Shown here: positions 1 to 8,815 of the stretch, in pieces | Numbering within the stretch: the first letter of the stretch is position 1 | How the letters are laid out: each line of letters opens with the position of its first letter | Source: Methylobacterium bullatum | GTDB taxonomy: Bacteria > Pseudomonadota > Alphaproteobacteria > Rhizobiales > Beijerinckiaceae | Length of the DNA: 64,000 nt | Reading direction: 5' to 3' | Assembly: GCF_014845095.1 (NCBI RefSeq) | Contig: NZ_NKUG01000070.1 | Coordinates: 1 to 64,000, forward strand | Program-made: the position numbers and the translations under genes | The notes under the pieces: generated by a model | Database searches by the model: none | What the model saw: only the letters and a program-made list of their open reading frames with translations | Told to the model about the DNA's origin: nothing

Positions 1-1565
1 GCAGCCTCGCGAGGCTGCTGCCGCGCCGCCTCACCGGAACTGCGTCCGGAACCGGCGGCGACGTCGCGTCCTATCTGGCCCAGCCACAGCCCGAGGCGCT
101 CGCGGTGGAGGGGATCGGCATCAGCTTCGGCGGCATCAAGGCGGCGCAGGACGTCTCGGTGACGGCCGCCCCCGGAGCCGTCACCAGCATCATCGGCCCG
201 AACGGGGCCGGCAAGACCACCGTGCTCAACATGGTCTCGGGTTTCTACCGGCCCGGTGCCGGGGCGATCCGACTCGCGGGTCGGGATCTGGCCGGACTGT
301 CCGCCCACCGCATCGCCCGCGCCGGAATCGCGCGGACCTACCAGACCACGCGGCTGTTCGGCTCACTGTCTGTCATCGACAACGTGACCCTCGCCATCGC
401 CCCCGGACGCCTGTTCAGGGCGGGCGCAGGAAGCGACGTCGATGCTGCCACCGCGCTCCTCGCCTTCGTCGGCTATACCGGGGGCCTCCACCGGCCCGCC
501 GCCGAACTGCCGCATGTGGACCGCCGCCTCGTGGAGATCGCGCGCGCTCTGGCGGGCCGACCGCGCGTCCTCCTTCTCGACGAGCCGGCGGCGGGCCTCA
601 CCCGCGCCGATACCGACCGCCTGGGCAGCCTCCTGCGTCGGATCGCGGAGTGCGGAATCGTGGTGGTCCTCGTCGAACACGACATGCCCCTCGTCATGGG
701 CATCTCGGATCATATCCTCGTCATGGATGCAGGACGACCCATCGCGCTGGGGGATGCCGCCACGGTACGGGCGGATCCCGCCGTTCTGCGGGCCTATCTC
801 GGAGGCGCCGACACCCCTGCCCGGCCGCGTCCGTCCCCATGGACGGGCCCCGCCGACGCGGTCCTTTCGGCCCTCGACCTGACGGCAGGCTACGGTGCCG
901 CTCCGGTCCTCGACCGCCTCTCCCTCGATGTCCGGCCCGGTGAGACCGTGGCGCTCCTCGGGGCGAACGGGGCCGGCAAATCCACCGCCATGCGCGCGCT
1001 CAGTGGCCTGCTGCGTCCGGTGGACGGATCCGTCATCCTGGAGAACCGCTCCGTTGCCGGCCTGCCGGCCCATGCCATCGCCCGCCTCGGCCTCGCCCTC
1101 GTGCCAGAGGGCCGGCAGGTCTTTCCGGAGCTGTCGGTCGTGGAGAACCTGCGCCTCGGCGCGCATGGACGGAAGACCGCCATCGATCCCAGCGAGGTGG
1201 AGGCCTTGCTCGACCGGTTCCCCCGCCTGCGCGACCGGGCGACGAGCCGGGCCGGTCTGCTGTCCGGCGGAGAGCAGCAGATGCTCGCCATCGCGCGCGG
1301 GATGATGGCGCATCCGCGCATTCTCCTCCTCGACGAACCCTCCCTCGGGCTTGCGCCGTCCATGATCAACGCCCTCTACGCCGTGGTGGCGGAGTTGCGC
1401 GACCAGGGCGTCACCATCCTCATCGTCGATCAGATGGCCGCACTGGCCTTGACCGTTGCGGATCGCGGCTACGTCCTGGAGCAGGGCCGCGTCGTCGCCA
1501 CCGGATCGGCGGCCGAGCTCTCCGCCGATGAAGGTCTCGCCGCCGCCTATCTCGGCGCTGCGTGA
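1..1565 (+). CDS. Fused LivG-LivF branched-chain amino acid type ABC transporter ATPase, 5' end outside window
   Basis: Two complete ABC ATPase domains lie in one frame. Counting from the GTG at 105, the first (residues 1-235, LivG-like) has Walker A GPNGAGKTT at 31-39 and Walker B with LLLDEP near 156-161. The second (about 250-486, LivF-like) has Walker A GANGAGKST at 286-294, signature LSGGEQ and Walker B ILLLDEP. The frame stays open from 105 back to base 3, with no stop and no obvious ribosome site, so the gene very probably continues past the left edge, perhaps into a LivM-type permease. The signature of the first domain reads ELPHVDRR instead of an LSGGQ-like motif. The likely role is energising high-affinity uptake of branched-chain amino acids or related amides at the inner membrane. 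Substrate is not determinable here. Confidence 0.88.
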   Translation, partial: SLARLLPRRLTGTASGTGGDVASYLAQPQPEALAVEGIGISFGGIKAAQDVSVTAAPGAVTSIIGPNGAGKTTVLNMVSGFYRPGAGAIRLAGRDLAGLSAHRIARAGIARTYQTTRLFGSLSVIDNVTLAIAPGRLFRAGAGSDVDAATALLAFVGYTGGLHRPAAELPHVDRRLVEIARALAGRPRVLLLDEPAAGLTRADTDRLGSLLRRIAECGIVVVLVEHDMPLVMGISDHILVMDAGRPIALGDAATVRADPAVLRAYLGGADTPARPRPSPWTGPADAVLSALDLTAGYGAAPVLDRLSLDVRPGETVALLGANGAGKSTAMRALSGLLRPVDGSVILENRSVAGLPAHAIARLGLALVPEGRQVFPELSVVENLRLGAHGRKTAIDPSEVEALLDRFPRLRDRATSRAGLLSGGEQQMLAIARGMMAHPRILLLDEPSLGLAPSMINALYAVVAELRDQGVTILIVDQMAALALTVADRGYVLEQGRVVATGSAAELSADEGLAAAYLGAA

Positions 1566-1577
1566 CAATCTGAGCCT

Positions 1578-2501
1578 ATGAGACAGATGAAGGAGCGCGA
1601 CGCTTTGACGGACGCAGGTAACGACCATGGCCGCTATGCCTACAGCGCCCTGCCCGACCGCCCGGTCTACGATTGGCCGGGGGGCAAGCGCCTCGCCGTC
1701 TACGTGGCGCTCAATCTCGAGACCTTCGATTTCGGATCGGGCCTCGGCGCAGAGCTGGCTCCCGGCGGCCCTCAGCCCGACGTGCTGAACTACACCTGGC
1801 GCGATTGGGGCAATCGCGTCGGTGCCTTTCGGATGAAGGCCCTCTTCGACGAGTTACGCCTTCCCGCCAGCGTGCTGGTCAACAGCCGGCTCTACGAGGA
1901 TTGTCCCGGCCTGATCGAGGCCTTCCGGGCGCGGGGCGACGAGATCGTCGGGCATGGCCGCACCAATGCCGAGCGCCAGGGCAACCTCGAAGAGGAAGCC
2001 GAGCGAGCACTCATCGCCGAGGCCACCGCCACCCTGACGCGGGAGGAAGGCAAGCCCCCCGCCGGATGGCTCGGCCCCTGGATCTCGCAATCACGCGTCA
2101 CGCCCGATCTCCTGGCGGAGGCGGGCTACCGGTATCTCCTCGACTGGGCGCATGACGACCAGCCGGTCTGGTTCGCCACCCGCGACGGCGGTCGCATCCT
2201 CTCCGTGCCGTATCCACAGGAACTCAACGACATCCCCGCCATCGTCGCGAGGAAGGACTCCGCCCGGGACTTCGCCGCCATGATCGTCGACGCGTTCGAC
2301 GAGATGCTGGTGCAGTCGCGGGAGGCGCCCCTCGTCATGGGGATCGCTCTGCATCCCTACATCGTCGGCCAGCCGCACCGGCTGCGGCCGCTCCGGGAGG
2401 CGCTCGCCCATATCGCCTCTCATCGCGACGAGATCTGGCTCACCACCGCCGGAGGTATCGCAGGCCACGTGATGGCGAGCGCGGTACCCGATCCGCGATA
2501 G
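1578..2501 (+). CDS. Polysaccharide deacetylase family protein, PuuE/allantoinase-like
   Basis: This 307-residue protein has the NodB/CE4 fold signature of the PuuE-like branch: NLETFDFG near residue 48, EIVGHGRTNAERQ in the middle, and GWLGPWISQSRVTPDLL followed by YRYLLDWAHDDQP. Those segments supply the metal-binding and catalytic Asp/His positions in this family, which acts on cyclic amides such as allantoin or on N-acetyl groups. The gene starts 12 bases after the ABC ATPase stop on the same strand, so the two are probably co-transcribed. This suggests uptake and hydrolysis of a nitrogen-containing compound, which is inference. An ATG four codons in (1587) is an alternative start. Confidence 0.85.
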   Translation: MRQMKERDALTDAGNDHGRYAYSALPDRPVYDWPGGKRLAVYVALNLETFDFGSGLGAELAPGGPQPDVLNYTWRDWGNRVGAFRMKALFDELRLPASVLVNSRLYEDCPGLIEAFRARGDEIVGHGRTNAERQGNLEEEAERALIAEATATLTREEGKPPAGWLGPWISQSRVTPDLLAEAGYRYLLDWAHDDQPVWFATRDGGRILSVPYPQELNDIPAIVARKDSARDFAAMIVDAFDEMLVQSREAPLVMGIALHPYIVGQPHRLRPLREALAHIASHRDEIWLTTAGGIAGHVMASAVPDPR

Positions 2502-2622
2502 GGCGGACGCCACGGGGCAATCGACCGGGACGACGAGATTGGCCACTCCGTCCGTAATTCGCCGGTCAGAGATGCGGTATAAAAGGGTGGAAGGCGCCGG
2601 AACCTTGCGCCATATAGGGGAC

Positions 2623-2820
2623 ATGACCGAAACATCGACATACCCCTACACCCTGGAAATCCTCAGCCCCCGCACCGAGGGCGCGACCTATCAGTGGGCC
2701 ATTCGCAAAGGCGGCAAGCTCGTCCAGCGCTCGGATCGCAGCCTGACCAGCGAGGCCAAGGCCCGCGAGAACGGACTCGCCCAGATCGAGAAGCTTCTTT
2801 CCGGCTTCGGCGAGCGGTAA
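2623..2820 (+). CDS. Small conserved hypothetical protein, 65 aa
   Basis: A 65-residue soluble protein beginning MTETSTYPYTLEIL. I chose the ATG at 2623 because AGGGGAC lies just upstream; the frame is open further 5' but that part has no coding character. The centre reads YQWAIRKGGKLVQRSDR, with a charged C-terminal helix after it. There is no signal peptide, membrane segment or recognisable catalytic motif. It could be a small beta-alpha protein of unknown function. A strong terminator follows at 2902-2945. Confidence 0.6.
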   Translation: MTETSTYPYTLEILSPRTEGATYQWAIRKGGKLVQRSDRSLTSEAKARENGLAQIEKLLSGFGER

Positions 2821-2901
2821 GTTCGTCGTCCTTCGATCACGGTTGCATGAGCGGCGGTTGACCCATCAACGCGGCAATGCCGTGAATCACGCGCGCTTCG
2901 A

Positions 2902-2945
2902 AGAAGCCCCCGTCGGGAATGCCCGGCGGGGGCTTCTTTCGTTTC
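2902..2945 (+). terminator. Rho-independent terminator
   Basis: An 11-bp perfect stem (AGAAGCCCCCG at 2902-2912 with CGGGGGCTTCT at 2927-2937) is followed by TTCGTTT. It ends transcription of the 65-aa gene at 2623-2820. Confidence 0.85.
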
Positions 2946-2950
2946 CATCG

Positions 2951-2985
2951 TGACACGGACGCCCTCGAACGGTCGGTCCGTGTCA
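2951..2985. repeat. 10-bp perfect inverted repeat, 15-nt spacer
   Basis: TGACACGGAC at 2951-2960 is the exact reverse complement of GTCCGTGTCA at 2976-2985. It lies between the terminator at 2902-2945 and the small gene at 3130. It has no T tract, so it could be an operator or a structured leader. The rest of 2821-3129 shows nothing I can support as a gene. Confidence 0.5.
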
Positions 2986-3129
2986 TCAGCCAGGATATCG
3001 CGCGGTCTGTCGGAACATCGCTGTCGGTGAAACCTCGGCAACTTGAGGCGGCAAGCTACTTCGGAATCTTTTCTGGCATATTATATCCCAGTGGTGCATT
3101 CCTGAGTTCGATTGCTGGGAGGCCGTTTC

Positions 3130-3309
3130 ATGGCAAAGCCGATACAACCCGATCGTCCGATCTGGCCCCAACTTCCGGACAGGCCCGGCGACGTCGATCC
3201 GGTTTCCGAAGATCAGACTCCGTCGAGCGAGCCCGCGCCGAGCCTGCCGCAAGCCGATCGCATATCCGCCGACCCGGCAGAGGGTAGCGAGCCTGTGCGC
3301 CTGCGTTGA
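3130..3309 (+). CDS. Small proline/acid-rich hypothetical protein, 59 aa
   Basis: A 59-residue protein starting MAKPIQPDRPIWPQLPD. The ATG at 3130 has a good ribosome site (GGGAGG at 3117-3122), whereas the longer frame would need a TTG. It is rich in Pro, Asp, Ser and Glu and looks disordered, with no membrane segment or motif. I do not recognise it. It sits alone between the inverted repeat at 2951-2985 and the secreted protein gene at 3444. Confidence 0.45.
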   Translation: MAKPIQPDRPIWPQLPDRPGDVDPVSEDQTPSSEPAPSLPQADRISADPAEGSEPVRLR

Positions 3310-3443
3310 GCGCCGAAGTCATTCCCGGTGAGAGCCACGAGTCGCAGGCCAGCACGAGACGGATCCGCTGCGAAGCTTGAAACCTCTCGTCGGCCGCGTT
3401 GGTTGACGTCCCAGAGATCCACTCGGGAACTTTGGAACATTTG

Positions 3444-3746
3444 ATGACGAAGAACGCCGCGTTACTCGCCAGTGTGTTGTTGACCGCCTCGTCACCTGCC
3501 TTTGCGCAGTCGGCGGGTCCCGCCGAGATCAAACAGCCGGGTCCGGCGCGCATGACCTCGCCGGGCACGTCGGATGTGCCGGTGGTCAAGCCGGGCGGCA
3601 TCGATAACAGCGGTCCGGGTTCCATCGGGACCGAAGCCTATGGCTCCACCGGCGCGGAAAGCCGCTCGAACAATTCGGGGGCCGCGGGCAACGCCAACAA
3701 GCCGGAAGTCGCGATCCCGAACACCGGCGGTGGTGGCGGTCGATAG
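3444..3746 (+). CDS. Small secreted hypothetical protein, 100 aa
   Basis: The protein begins MTKNAALLASVLLTASSPAFAQ, a clean Sec signal peptide with an AFA-Q cleavage site near residue 20. The mature part (about 80 residues) is rich in Gly, Ser, Pro and Asn and ends in a poly-Gly tail, so it is probably a disordered periplasmic protein. ATG 3444 was chosen over a TTG 15 codons upstream because the signal peptide starts there. Function unknown. A strong hairpin at 3767-3805 follows the stop. Confidence 0.6.
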   Translation: MTKNAALLASVLLTASSPAFAQSAGPAEIKQPGPARMTSPGTSDVPVVKPGGIDNSGPGSIGTEAYGSTGAESRSNNSGAAGNANKPEVAIPNTGGGGGR

Positions 3747-3766
3747 TCGGAAGACGATGGACGACC

Positions 3767-3805
3767 GACCGGCCCGCGTGAGGGGGGCACAATCGCGGGC
3801 CGGTC
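3767..3805. terminator. Strong hairpin between convergent genes, probable terminator
   Basis: A perfect 12-bp stem, GACCGGCCCGCG (3767-3778) with CGCGGGCCGGTC (3794-3805), has a 15-nt G-rich loop. It lies 20 bases past the 100-aa secreted protein and upstream of the RND pump stop on the other strand. There is no T tract, so termination is inferred from position and stability. Confidence 0.5.
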
Positions 3806-3881
3806 GATGTACCGCGCATTCATGGCCTGAACGCGCGATCCCTGGAATGCCCGGTGGAGCCGGGCGCGAACGACGTCCTGC

Positions 3882-6800
3882 TCAGGACGCCGCCGGGTGA
3901 GCCATCGCGGCTTCGCCGGGCGATGCCCGTTCTCCCGCCGGCTCCCGCTTCACGCGGAACCAGAGGGCGTAGAGGGCCGGGAGAAACAGCAGGGTCAGCA
4001 AGGTGCCCACTCCGACACCGCCGATGAGGACGTAGGCCAGCGCTCCCCAAAACACCGAGTGGGTGAGCGGGATGAAGGCGAGCATGGCGGCGGCGGCGGT
4101 CAGGATGACCGGGCGGGCGCGTCGCACGGTCGATTCGACGATGGCCTCGTAATCCGACAGCCCCGACGCCCGGTCATGGTGGATCTGATCCACCAGGATC
4201 AGTGTGTTGCGCATCAGGATGCCCGACAGGGCGATGAGGCCGAGGATCGCGTTGAACCCGAACGGCTGATGGAAGATCAGCAGGGTCGGCGCGGCGCCCA
4301 CGAGGCCCAGCGGCGCGGTGGCGAACACCATGAACATGGTGGCGAAGGAGCGCACCTGGATCATGATGACCGTGAGCGTCACGATCAACATGATCGGGAA
4401 CACCGCCACGAGCGACATCATCGCCTTCGCGCTTTCCTCCACGGCGCCCGCCGTGTCGATGCGGTAGCCCGGTGGAAGCTTGGCCTTGATCGGTTCCAGC
4501 AGGGGGAAGATCTGGGCGTGGATGTCCGGCGGCTGTTTCCCGTCGAGGACGTCGCCCTGAACCCGGATGTAGCTTTCCCGGTTGTAGCGCTTCAGCACCG
4601 CATCCTCGCTGCGGCTCTCGAGCCGCGCGACCTGGGAGAGCGGTACCTGGCGCCCGTCCTTCGTCGCGAGGGTGAGGTCCCCGACTTCGCCGAGCGAGCG
4701 CCGTTCCGGGCCGGGGCTGCGTAGCAGTACATCGACCGAGCGCAGGTTCTCTCGCACCTGGGTCGCCGGCATGCCGTTGAGGTAGCTCTGCAATTGCTGG
4801 CCGGCTTCCTTCGGTGTCAGGCCGATCAGGCGCAGTCGCTCCTGGTCGAGAGCGAGGTGCAGGTTGGGGGTCTTGTCGCCCCAGTCGAGATGGACCATCC
4901 GCATGTTCGGGTTGGCCGCCATGACGTCGCTGACCTCGGCGGCGATGCCCCGGATCACGTCGAGATTCGGCCCGACCACCCGGAAGGCCACGGGGAAGCG
5001 GATCGGTGGCCCGAAGACGATCTGCAGGACCCGCACCCGTGCCTCGGGAAAGCGCCCCTCGTCGACGAGTTTGCGGACCTTGGTCCGCAGGGCGTCGCGC
5101 GCCGCCGCGTCGGCGGTCTGCACCACGATCTGCGCGAAGGCAGGATCGGGTAGCTCGGGATCGAAGGACAGGACGAAGCGCGGCATGCCCTGGCCGACAT
5201 AGCTCGTGATCTCACCGGCTTCCGGCAACTCGCGCAGGGCGGTTTCCAGCCGCGTCACGCTGGCCTCGGTGGTGGCGAAGGCCGAGCCCGCCGGCAGGGT
5301 CACCTCGACGATGAGTTCGGCGCGCTCCGAGTTCGGGAAGAACTGCTGCTCCACCTTGCCCATGGCCACCACCGCGCCCGCGAACAGGGCCACGGTGATG
5401 CCGGCCGCCATCCATTTGTGGTCGACGGACATCCGCACGAGGCGGCGCAGGCGCTGGTAGTTCCTGGTGGCGTAGATCGCGTCGTGGCCGCCTTCCACCC
5501 GCTTGATGTTCGGCAGGAGCTTGACCCCGAGATAGGGCGTGAAGGTCACGGCCACGATCCAGGAGATGATCAGCGAGAAGGCCACCACCCAGAAGATGTT
5601 GCCGGCATATTCGCCGGCCGTGGACGCAGCGAAGCCCACGGGGAGGAAGCCCGCGATGGTGACGAGGGTGCCCGTCAGCATCGGCGCGGCGGTGGCGCTC
5701 CAGGCATAGGTCGCCGCCTCGATCCGGTCGGCGCCCTCCTCCATGCGCACGACCATCATCTCGATGGCGATGATCGCGTCGTCGACGAGGAGGCCGAGCG
5801 AAATGATGAGGGCGCCCAGGGTGATGCGGTCGAAGTCGCGACCGGTGATCATCATCACCACGAACACCGCCGACAGGGTGAGCGGCACGGCCAGCGCCAC
5901 CACGATACCGACCCGGAAGCCGAGCGCGGCGAGGCTGACCACGATCACCACCCCCAGGGCGGTGAAGAACTTGACCATGAACTCGTGGATGGCCTCGTCG
6001 ATGACCTTGGCCTGGTCGGTGATCTTCGTGAACGAGATGCCGACGGGCGTTTCATGATGGATCGCGATCTCCTCGGCATTGAGCGCCGCACCGAGATTCA
6101 GCCCGTTGAAGCCGGGCTTCATCACCAGGCCGAGCATCAGCGCGGGCTCGCCGTCGTTGCGGATGGCGAAGGTCTTCGGATCCTCGTAGCCGCGCTTCAC
6201 CTCGGCGATGTCGCCGAGCTTGAAGCTGCGATCGCCCGCCGCGACGGGCAGGTTGCGGAGGGCATCGAGCCCATCGATGGCGCCGTCGAGTCGGAGATAG
6301 ACGCGCGGTCCCCCCGCCTCGACGAATCCGGCCGGGGTCACGTCGTTCTGGTTGGCGAGAGCCGCCAGCAATTGCTGGCCGGTGATGCCGAGCGTGGCGA
6401 GACGCTGGTAGGAGATCTCGACGAAGATCTTCTGGGCCTGCTCGCCGAGGATGTTGATCTTCTCGACGCCGGGTATGCGCAACAGGCGCTGGCGAAGGTC
6501 CTCCGCCCGCATCACCAATTGCCGGTGCGGCAGATCCTTGGCCTGGAGTGCGTAGAGAGCGAAGTAGATGTCGGAGAATTCGTCGTTGAACAGCGGCCCC
6601 AGCACGCCGCGCGGCAGGCTGGAGGCCTGGTCGGAGAGCTTCTTGCGCGCCTGATAGAACTCCGCCTGGAGCTTGGCCGGAGGCATGTTGTCCTTGAACA
6701 GCACCTTCATCAGCATGAGCCCGGGCCGGACCGTGGTCTCGACGCGGTCGTAGTAGACGAGCTCCTGCAGGCGCTTCTCCAGCGGATCGGCGACCTGGCG

Positions 6801-6989
6801 CTGCATCTCGTCGGTGGTGGCGCCGGGCCATGCGGCCGAAACCACCATGACCTTCACGGTGAAGGCGGGGTCCTCGGCCCGACCGAGCTTCTCGAAGGCG
6901 AAGAAGCCGGCGCCGGTGAGCGCGATCAGCAGGAACAGCGTGACCGCCCGCTCCCGGACGGCGAGCGCGGAGAGATTGAAGCCGCTCAC
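3882..6989 (-). CDS. RND-family efflux pump inner-membrane transporter
   Basis: A 1035-residue AcrB/MexK/TriC-type proton antiporter, of full RND length. Visible features are the N-terminal membrane helix (about residues 12-30), a large periplasmic domain with GVEKINILGEQAQK, and membrane helix 4 with the proton-relay pair in GLLVDDAIIAIEMMV near residue 400. A second periplasmic domain and the C-terminal helix set ending LTLLFLPALYALWFRV follow. It overlaps the adaptor gene by 4 bases, so the two are translationally coupled. No outer-membrane channel gene is adjacent; it must use one encoded elsewhere. It probably exports hydrophobic or amphiphilic compounds; the substrate is unknown. Confidence 0.93.
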   Translation of the reverse strand: MSGFNLSALAVRERAVTLFLLIALTGAGFFAFEKLGRAEDPAFTVKVMVVSAAWPGATTDEMQRQVADPLEKRLQELVYYDRVETTVRPGLMLMKVLFKDNMPPAKLQAEFYQARKKLSDQASSLPRGVLGPLFNDEFSDIYFALYALQAKDLPHRQLVMRAEDLRQRLLRIPGVEKINILGEQAQKIFVEISYQRLATLGITGQQLLAALANQNDVTPAGFVEAGGPRVYLRLDGAIDGLDALRNLPVAAGDRSFKLGDIAEVKRGYEDPKTFAIRNDGEPALMLGLVMKPGFNGLNLGAALNAEEIAIHHETPVGISFTKITDQAKVIDEAIHEFMVKFFTALGVVIVVSLAALGFRVGIVVALAVPLTLSAVFVVMMITGRDFDRITLGALIISLGLLVDDAIIAIEMMVVRMEEGADRIEAATYAWSATAAPMLTGTLVTIAGFLPVGFAASTAGEYAGNIFWVVAFSLIISWIVAVTFTPYLGVKLLPNIKRVEGGHDAIYATRNYQRLRRLVRMSVDHKWMAAGITVALFAGAVVAMGKVEQQFFPNSERAELIVEVTLPAGSAFATTEASVTRLETALRELPEAGEITSYVGQGMPRFVLSFDPELPDPAFAQIVVQTADAAARDALRTKVRKLVDEGRFPEARVRVLQIVFGPPIRFPVAFRVVGPNLDVIRGIAAEVSDVMAANPNMRMVHLDWGDKTPNLHLALDQERLRLIGLTPKEAGQQLQSYLNGMPATQVRENLRSVDVLLRSPGPERRSLGEVGDLTLATKDGRQVPLSQVARLESRSEDAVLKRYNRESYIRVQGDVLDGKQPPDIHAQIFPLLEPIKAKLPPGYRIDTAGAVEESAKAMMSLVAVFPIMLIVTLTVIMIQVRSFATMFMVFATAPLGLVGAAPTLLIFHQPFGFNAILGLIALSGILMRNTLILVDQIHHDRASGLSDYEAIVESTVRRARPVILTAAAAMLAFIPLTHSVFWGALAYVLIGGVGVGTLLTLLFLPALYALWFRVKREPAGERASPGEAAMAHPAAS

Positions 6990-8071
6990 GGTGCCACTCC
7001 GGTCGTAGCGAGGGGAGAGACCCGGACTTTCTGCCCGGCCTTGAGGAGATGCGCCCCGAGGGCCACGATTCGGTCGCCGGGATGCAGGCCGGAGACGATG
7101 TCGGCGTTCTCCTCGGCCATGCGGGCGACGGCGACGGATTGGGCCGTGACGGTCTGGGTCTCCGCGTCGTAGCGCCAGACCGACGCGCCCTGGCCCTGGT
7201 CGAACAGGGCGCCGAGCGGCACCGCCACCGCCGCCGCCCGTGCGGCGTCGGTGGATTTGAGTTGGAGCGTCACCGTGGCGCCCAGTGGTGCGGTCTCGCC
7301 GCCGCCCGAGAGAATGTAGCGCGCCCTGTAGGTCCGGGTCGCGGCATCCGCCGTGGCGGAGAGCTCACGCAGCCGCGCCGGATAGGTCACCTCGCCCTCG
7401 GCATAGAGGATGGCCGAGGCCTCGCCCTGCGCGGCGTGCCGGCTCCCCTCGGGCAGGAACACCTCGGCCTCGCGGGCGCCGTCGCGCGCCAGCTTCACCA
7501 CGGTCTGCCCGGCGGCGACAACCTGGCCCGGTTCGGAGGGCACCTCCATCACGACGCCGTCGGCATCCGCCTGCAACTCGGAGTACCCGGCCTGATTGGC
7601 GATCTGGCTCGCCTGCGCCTCGGCATTGGCGAATTGCGCGATGGCGGAATCGGCCGCACCCTTGTTCTGATCGTAGGTCTGTTTCGAGGTCCAACCGTCG
7701 GAGACGAGCTTGCGGCTGCGCTCCTCATCGGCCTTCGCCTTGATCATCTGTGCGCGAGCCGCCTCCACCGAGGCACGGGCTGCATTGAGCGCCAGGCTGA
7801 AGTCGGTCCGGTCCAAGCGCATCAGCGGCTGGCCCCGCGTCACCCGATCCCCCGGGTCGACGAGCCGTTCGAAGATCTTGCCGCCGACGCGAAAGCCGAG
7901 ATTGCTCTCGGTCCGAGCCCGGATGACGCCGGTATAGCGCGCGATCCCTCCGCCACCCCGCGCGACCTCGACGGTCTGGACCAGGGGCGGTTGAGGCGAC
8001 ACGGCGGTCTCACCGGGCGAGCAGGCGGCCAGGGCAAGACCGACAATCCCGAGGGCAATCCTCGCATCCAT
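6986..8071 (-). CDS. RND efflux periplasmic adaptor lipoprotein (HlyD/MFP family)
   Basis: A 361-residue membrane-fusion protein. With the ATG at 8071 it begins MDARIALGIVGLALAACSPGE, a lipoprotein signal with the lipidated Cys at 17. That start also has GGGGGA eight bases upstream, so I prefer it to the in-frame ATG at 8101. The protein has the usual order: barrel-sandwich segment (NLGFRVGGKIFERLVDPG), an alpha-hairpin of about 90 residues, the returning lipoyl half (GVVMEVPSEPGQVV), a beta-barrel and a membrane-proximal domain ending near GDRIVALGAHLLKAGQ. It links the pump encoded downstream to an outer-membrane channel. Confidence 0.9.
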   Translation of the reverse strand: MDARIALGIVGLALAACSPGETAVSPQPPLVQTVEVARGGGGIARYTGVIRARTESNLGFRVGGKIFERLVDPGDRVTRGQPLMRLDRTDFSLALNAARASVEAARAQMIKAKADEERSRKLVSDGWTSKQTYDQNKGAADSAIAQFANAEAQASQIANQAGYSELQADADGVVMEVPSEPGQVVAAGQTVVKLARDGAREAEVFLPEGSRHAAQGEASAILYAEGEVTYPARLRELSATADAATRTYRARYILSGGGETAPLGATVTLQLKSTDAARAAAVAVPLGALFDQGQGASVWRYDAETQTVTAQSVAVARMAEENADIVSGLHPGDRIVALGAHLLKAGQKVRVSPLATTGVAP

Positions 8072-8095
8072 CACGCATTCCCCCGGCAACCGCAC

Positions 8096-8111
8096 CATCA
8101 TTAAGATGATG
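8096..8111. promoter_or_regulatory. Palindrome upstream of the RND operon, candidate operator
   Basis: CATCAT-TAAG-ATGATG, a perfect 6-bp inverted repeat in an AT-rich patch (8096-8130) 25 bases upstream of the adaptor start. The position fits a TetR- or MarR-type repressor site, but no regulator gene is adjacent. Confidence 0.4.
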
Positions 8112-8461
8112 ATCGTAATATATTCGGGCGTGGGTCAGCGTCAAGGGTGTGGCGAGAGGATGCTGTGGCCATGCAGGCGGCCGGGATGGCGAGGGCACGA
8201 CCGTGACGGTGCGCGGCCGGCGGCATCACCGTCGCCGCCCCGCTCTTCGAAGCGAAAGCGGCGGCCGAGGAAGATCAGACAAATCGGGAAGCTTCGGCCA
8301 AAGCGGCGCAGCCGTGGTACGCCCGCTGCGATCGTATTCCGATCACCATGTTCCGAGCGCCGAGCGATCGATCAGGAGCGGCAGCGAGGCACCGGGACAC
8401 GTGCTGATGCCCGGCAGCGACGCATATTCGCTGGGACGTCGGTCGCGGCGCCGGGAAAGGC
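8112..8461. other. Non-coding stretch upstream of RND operon
   Basis: An AT-rich start (to about 8130), probably the RND promoter region, is followed by 300 bases in which the open frames are Arg-rich shadows. I see no gene, RNA or repeat here. Confidence 0.4.
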
Positions 8462-8725
8462 TCATTCCCGCAGGGGGCGAGCTTCGAGGATAGCCGCCAG
8501 AATGAAGGGACGCTTCATCAGCGGACCGGTATTCCCGCGGTTGACGAAGTCGTTCGCGCCGGGATGTCGTCGCACGGCTTTACCGAGATCGAGCCGGTAG
8601 CCCTCCCTGAAGACGAACGGGGGCGCCATGGAATTCGAGAGGTAAGTTTCAACGGCAGCCGCCACCTCCTCCTGGGAGATGAGGTTCAGTTTGCAAAGGG
8701 CGGCTGTCGTCAGCTTCTCGGTCAT
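8462..8725 (-). CDS. Hypothetical protein, 87 aa
   Basis: An 87-residue soluble frame starting MTEKLTTAALCKLNLISQEE. Its composition is balanced, with an amphipathic N-terminal helix, a central segment GYRLDLGKAVRRHPGANDF, and a short C-terminal helix, which makes it more credible than the competing Arg-rich frames. No clear ribosome site precedes the ATG. There is no motif I recognise and no operon partner. It may be a small accessory protein or a remnant. Confidence 0.35.
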   Translation of the reverse strand: MTEKLTTAALCKLNLISQEEVAAAVETYLSNSMAPPFVFREGYRLDLGKAVRRHPGANDFVNRGNTGPLMKRPFILAAILEARPLRE

Positions 8726-8815
8726 TCGGAACGGTAAGACTGCGGGGCAATCCCCGCAACCGTCCCGCCGTCGCGCCGTACCGAAGAAGACGGGTGAGCG
8801 TATGGCGCCGCCGTC

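Noticed and set aside
363-1628. A 421-codon minus-strand frame across the ABC ATPase gene
   Set aside because: It mirrors the GC-rich sense gene, with no start context or domain; the sense strand encodes clear ABC motifs.
5418-7172. A 584-codon plus-strand frame inside the RND pump gene
   Set aside because: Antisense shadow; rich in Asp/His/Glu/Gly as expected opposite a membrane protein, and no motif.
8106-8600. A plus-strand 164-codon frame in the gap after the RND operon
   Set aside because: Arg/Pro-rich composition without hydrophobic core; typical non-coding high-GC frame.
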